Assembly (NCBI GenBank): GCA_003252395.1
Contig: QKEL01000011.1
Span: 434,001 to 498,000 of the forward strand
Length of the DNA stretch: 64,000 nt
DNA from: Spirochaetales bacterium
GTDB taxonomy: Bacteria > Spirochaetota > Spirochaetia > Treponematales > Treponemataceae
Direction: 5' to 3'
The notes under the pieces are model-generated. The model searched no databases. It was not told where the DNA came from and saw only the letters and a program-made list of their open reading frames with translations. Positions 62,172 through 64,000 of this stretch are shown one piece after another. Both the position numbers and the translations under genes were made by a program. Position 1 is the stretch's first letter; the number at the start of each line of letters is the position of its first letter.

Positions 62172-63935
62172 ATGGACAAGAATACGATCACGGCGATTGT
62201 CCTTTCGACAATCGTAATCATCGCCGGCTTTACGGCCCAATCCATTTTTTTCCCTTCCGCGCCCGTTCCCGAAACCGCCACGACCGAACAGGTTAACGAG
62301 GCGGTTCTCTCCGAGCCCGCCGTTAATTCCCCGGAAGCGGCTGTGCTTGAACCGACCCAAAGCGCGATAACCCTCGAAACCGGAACCGACGACGAAGTCG
62401 TTTCGGAAGAGCGCCCCGTAATCGAGACCCCCCTCGTCCGGGTCGAGTTTACCAATCGCGGCGGCGACGTCATTTCATACAAGTTAAAAGAGCATTCGTC
62501 CGGTTCCGACTACCTAGAAATGGCCGATTACGTAACGACCGGCAATCGCGCTTTCTCGATCATTCTCGGCGACGCAAAGGGCGCCGCGGTTGACGCTCTT
62601 TTCCACGTAAAGCGGATTAGCGATACCGAAATCGGTTTTTACCGGACCATTACCCTTAAAAACGCCGACGGCAGCGAGAGCCGCTTTACCCTCGCGAAAC
62701 AGTATACGTTTAAGCCCGACGATTATATGTTCGAGCTTAAGGTGGTCATAGACGGCGACGACTCCTTCCGCGGGCTTTCCATGCAAAACGCCGCGTACAC
62801 CATTAAGACCTCGCCCCAGATTGGCCCCGACTGGGACCCCAAACAGGACAAATACGAATACCGCCGGTTCTACCACCTGCTGAACGGCAAGAAAAAGACG
62901 ATCAACGTGGGGCTTGGCCAAACCAAGGCCTTTACCGACGCCTTTTCCTGGTCGGGCGTAGCGGGCAAGTACTTCACCCTGATTGCCGTCCCGGGTTCTC
63001 CGGTTCTCCAGTACGAGTATTCCACCGCGCAAATCGCGGGCAATAAGAACGCCGCCCAGATTTACCTCACCAGGCCCGCCATCGCCGGCGGCCGCCAGAC
63101 CGATACGTGGCGCTTTTACGTGGGTCCCAGGACCGACAAAAGCCTCGCGAAGTACAACGTCGCCGGAAACAATCCCTGGGGCATCGATAACCTCAAGGCC
63201 AACGATATCGTCGATACGAGCGGCATTCTCGGGCCCCTCGAAGTATTCCTGAAATGGATCATGGAAATATTCTACGCGCTTATCCCGAACTGGGGCGTTT
63301 CCATCATCCTCATGACGATCCTGATGCGCATCGTGATTTTCCCGCTGACGAAAAAGAGTTCCGAGGCGACGCTCAAGATGCAGGAACTTCAGCCGAAGAT
63401 CCAGGAAATCCAGACCAAGTATAAAGACAACCAGCAGAAAATGAACGAGGAGATGGCGAAGTTCTATCAGACCGTCGGGTATAATCCGCTCTCGGGTTGC
63501 CTTCCCATGCTCATTCAGTTTCCGCTGATTTTCGCGATGTACAATCTTTTCAATAACTATTTCGAATTCCGCGGCGCCATGTTCATCCCCGGTTGGATAC
63601 CCGACCTATCCCATGGCGACACCATCATGGCATTGCCCTTTACCGTACCGTTCCTCGGATGGAGCGAACTGCGCATCCTGCCGATCGTGTACGTGGTTTC
63701 GCAGCTGCTTTTCGGAAAGGTTACCCAGACGCCGTCCTCGGGACAGCAGAACAGCTCCATGAAGATCATGATGTACGGCATGCCGATATTCTTCTTCTTC
63801 CTGTTCTATAATGCCCCCGCAGGATTGATCCTGTACTGGACCCTTTCCAACATTCTCACGCTGGTTCAGCAGGTGATCATCAACAAAATGATGCACGCCA
63901 AGAAAAAGGGCGGCGAGCTTAAGCTCGTTAAGTGA
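62172..63935 (+). CDS. yidC: Membrane protein insertase YidC
   Basis: 587 aa, the Gram-negative type. An N-terminal anchor (ITAIVLSTIVIIAGFTAQSIFF) is followed by the large periplasmic beta-domain (about 45-345) and five conserved C-terminal helices with EIFYALIPNWGVSIILMTILMRIVIFPLTKKSSEATLKMQELQPKIQEIQTKY, GCLPMLIQFPLIFAMYNLFNNYFEFRGAMFIPGWIPDLS and the end AGLILYWTLSNILTLVQQVIINKMM. It inserts and folds inner-membrane proteins alone or with SecYEG. It is followed by jag. Confidence 0.97.
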   Translation: MDKNTITAIVLSTIVIIAGFTAQSIFFPSAPVPETATTEQVNEAVLSEPAVNSPEAAVLEPTQSAITLETGTDDEVVSEERPVIETPLVRVEFTNRGGDVISYKLKEHSSGSDYLEMADYVTTGNRAFSIILGDAKGAAVDALFHVKRISDTEIGFYRTITLKNADGSESRFTLAKQYTFKPDDYMFELKVVIDGDDSFRGLSMQNAAYTIKTSPQIGPDWDPKQDKYEYRRFYHLLNGKKKTINVGLGQTKAFTDAFSWSGVAGKYFTLIAVPGSPVLQYEYSTAQIAGNKNAAQIYLTRPAIAGGRQTDTWRFYVGPRTDKSLAKYNVAGNNPWGIDNLKANDIVDTSGILGPLEVFLKWIMEIFYALIPNWGVSIILMTILMRIVIFPLTKKSSEATLKMQELQPKIQEIQTKYKDNQQKMNEEMAKFYQTVGYNPLSGCLPMLIQFPLIFAMYNLFNNYFEFRGAMFIPGWIPDLSHGDTIMALPFTVPFLGWSELRILPIVYVVSQLLFGKVTQTPSSGQQNSSMKIMMYGMPIFFFFLFYNAPAGLILYWTLSNILTLVQQVIINKMMHAKKKGGELKLVK

Positions 63936-63963
63936 GTAACATATTATCGCCAGGAGCGTTTAA

Positions 63964-64000
63964 ATGACATACGAATTCGAAGGTAAAACCGAGAAGGAAG
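63964..64000 (+). CDS. jag: Jag/KhpB RNA-binding protein, start only
   Basis: The window ends 12 codons into this gene (MTYEFEGKTEKE). CAGGAG lies 8 nt before the ATG. Position directly after yidC and the start of a Jag-N domain (F.GKT..EA pattern) support the call. Everything beyond residue 12 is outside the window. Confidence 0.7.
   Translation, partial: MTYEFEGKTEKE

Overview
The window (64 kb, GC-rich) looks like the origin region of a treponeme-type spirochaete chromosome. Reasons: the block gyrA-gyrB / dnaA-dnaN-recF-DUF721 / rpmH-rnpA-yidD-yidC-jag; CheX and several chemoreceptors; LPP20-type lipoproteins; a B12-binding/DUF4080-type radical SAM protein; an anaerobic pyruvate:ferredoxin oxidoreductase; and a cytoplasmic receptor fused to an [FeFe]-hydrogenase-like domain. 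The species cannot be named from sequence alone.

Layout. 1-6.3 kb: a minus-strand sugar operon (LacI repressor, amylosucrase, PfkB fructokinase, GH65 phosphorylase) behind a consensus promoter overlapped by two abutting operators. 6.3-18.8 kb: Crp/Fnr regulator, DUF898 membrane protein, PspC, two LPP20-like lipoproteins, an ABC ATPase, a large pyruvate:ferredoxin oxidoreductase, a chemoreceptor with CheX, and a B12/radical SAM enzyme. 18.8-20.2 kb: an RNA island on the minus strand (four tRNA-Ser, one tRNA-Arg, SRP RNA) holding three copies of a structured repeat that each restart from the 3' end of a tRNA-Ser. 20.2-34.6 kb: thyX, a large unknown protein, DUF2804, an MBL/beta-CASP hydrolase, rlmB, hemolysin III, aspS, a sugar-sensor GGDEF protein, apbE, a lone CBM48, metK and a DNA methyltransferase. 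34.6-43.5 kb: hydrogenase-like chemoreceptor, ilvC/ilvY, a GGDEF protein, a ModF-like double ABC protein and an MFS transporter. 43.5-52.2 kb: thrH, a heterodimeric ABC exporter preceded by a leader peptide and attenuator, nitroreductase, nuclease, DUF1836 regulator, arfB, two perfect parS sites and a vapBC pair. 52.3-64 kb: gyrase genes, dnaA, a recognisable oriC between dnaA and dnaN, and the replication/RNase P/membrane insertase genes.

The strongest unusual signals are: (1) tRNA-Ser-nested structured repeats resembling in architecture the E. coli tyrT/rtT repeats; (2) a 34-codon leader ORF followed by an intrinsic terminator in front of the ABC exporter; (3) paired parS sites, one abutting the arfB stop codon and the other encoding the last residues and stop codon of a shortened VapC; (4) a recurring promoter geometry that puts the predicted transcription start on the start codon of dnaA, aspS, thyX, arfB and others (leaderless mRNAs); (5) a soluble hydrogenase-chemoreceptor fusion. 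All calls come from reading the sequence; no database search was run.
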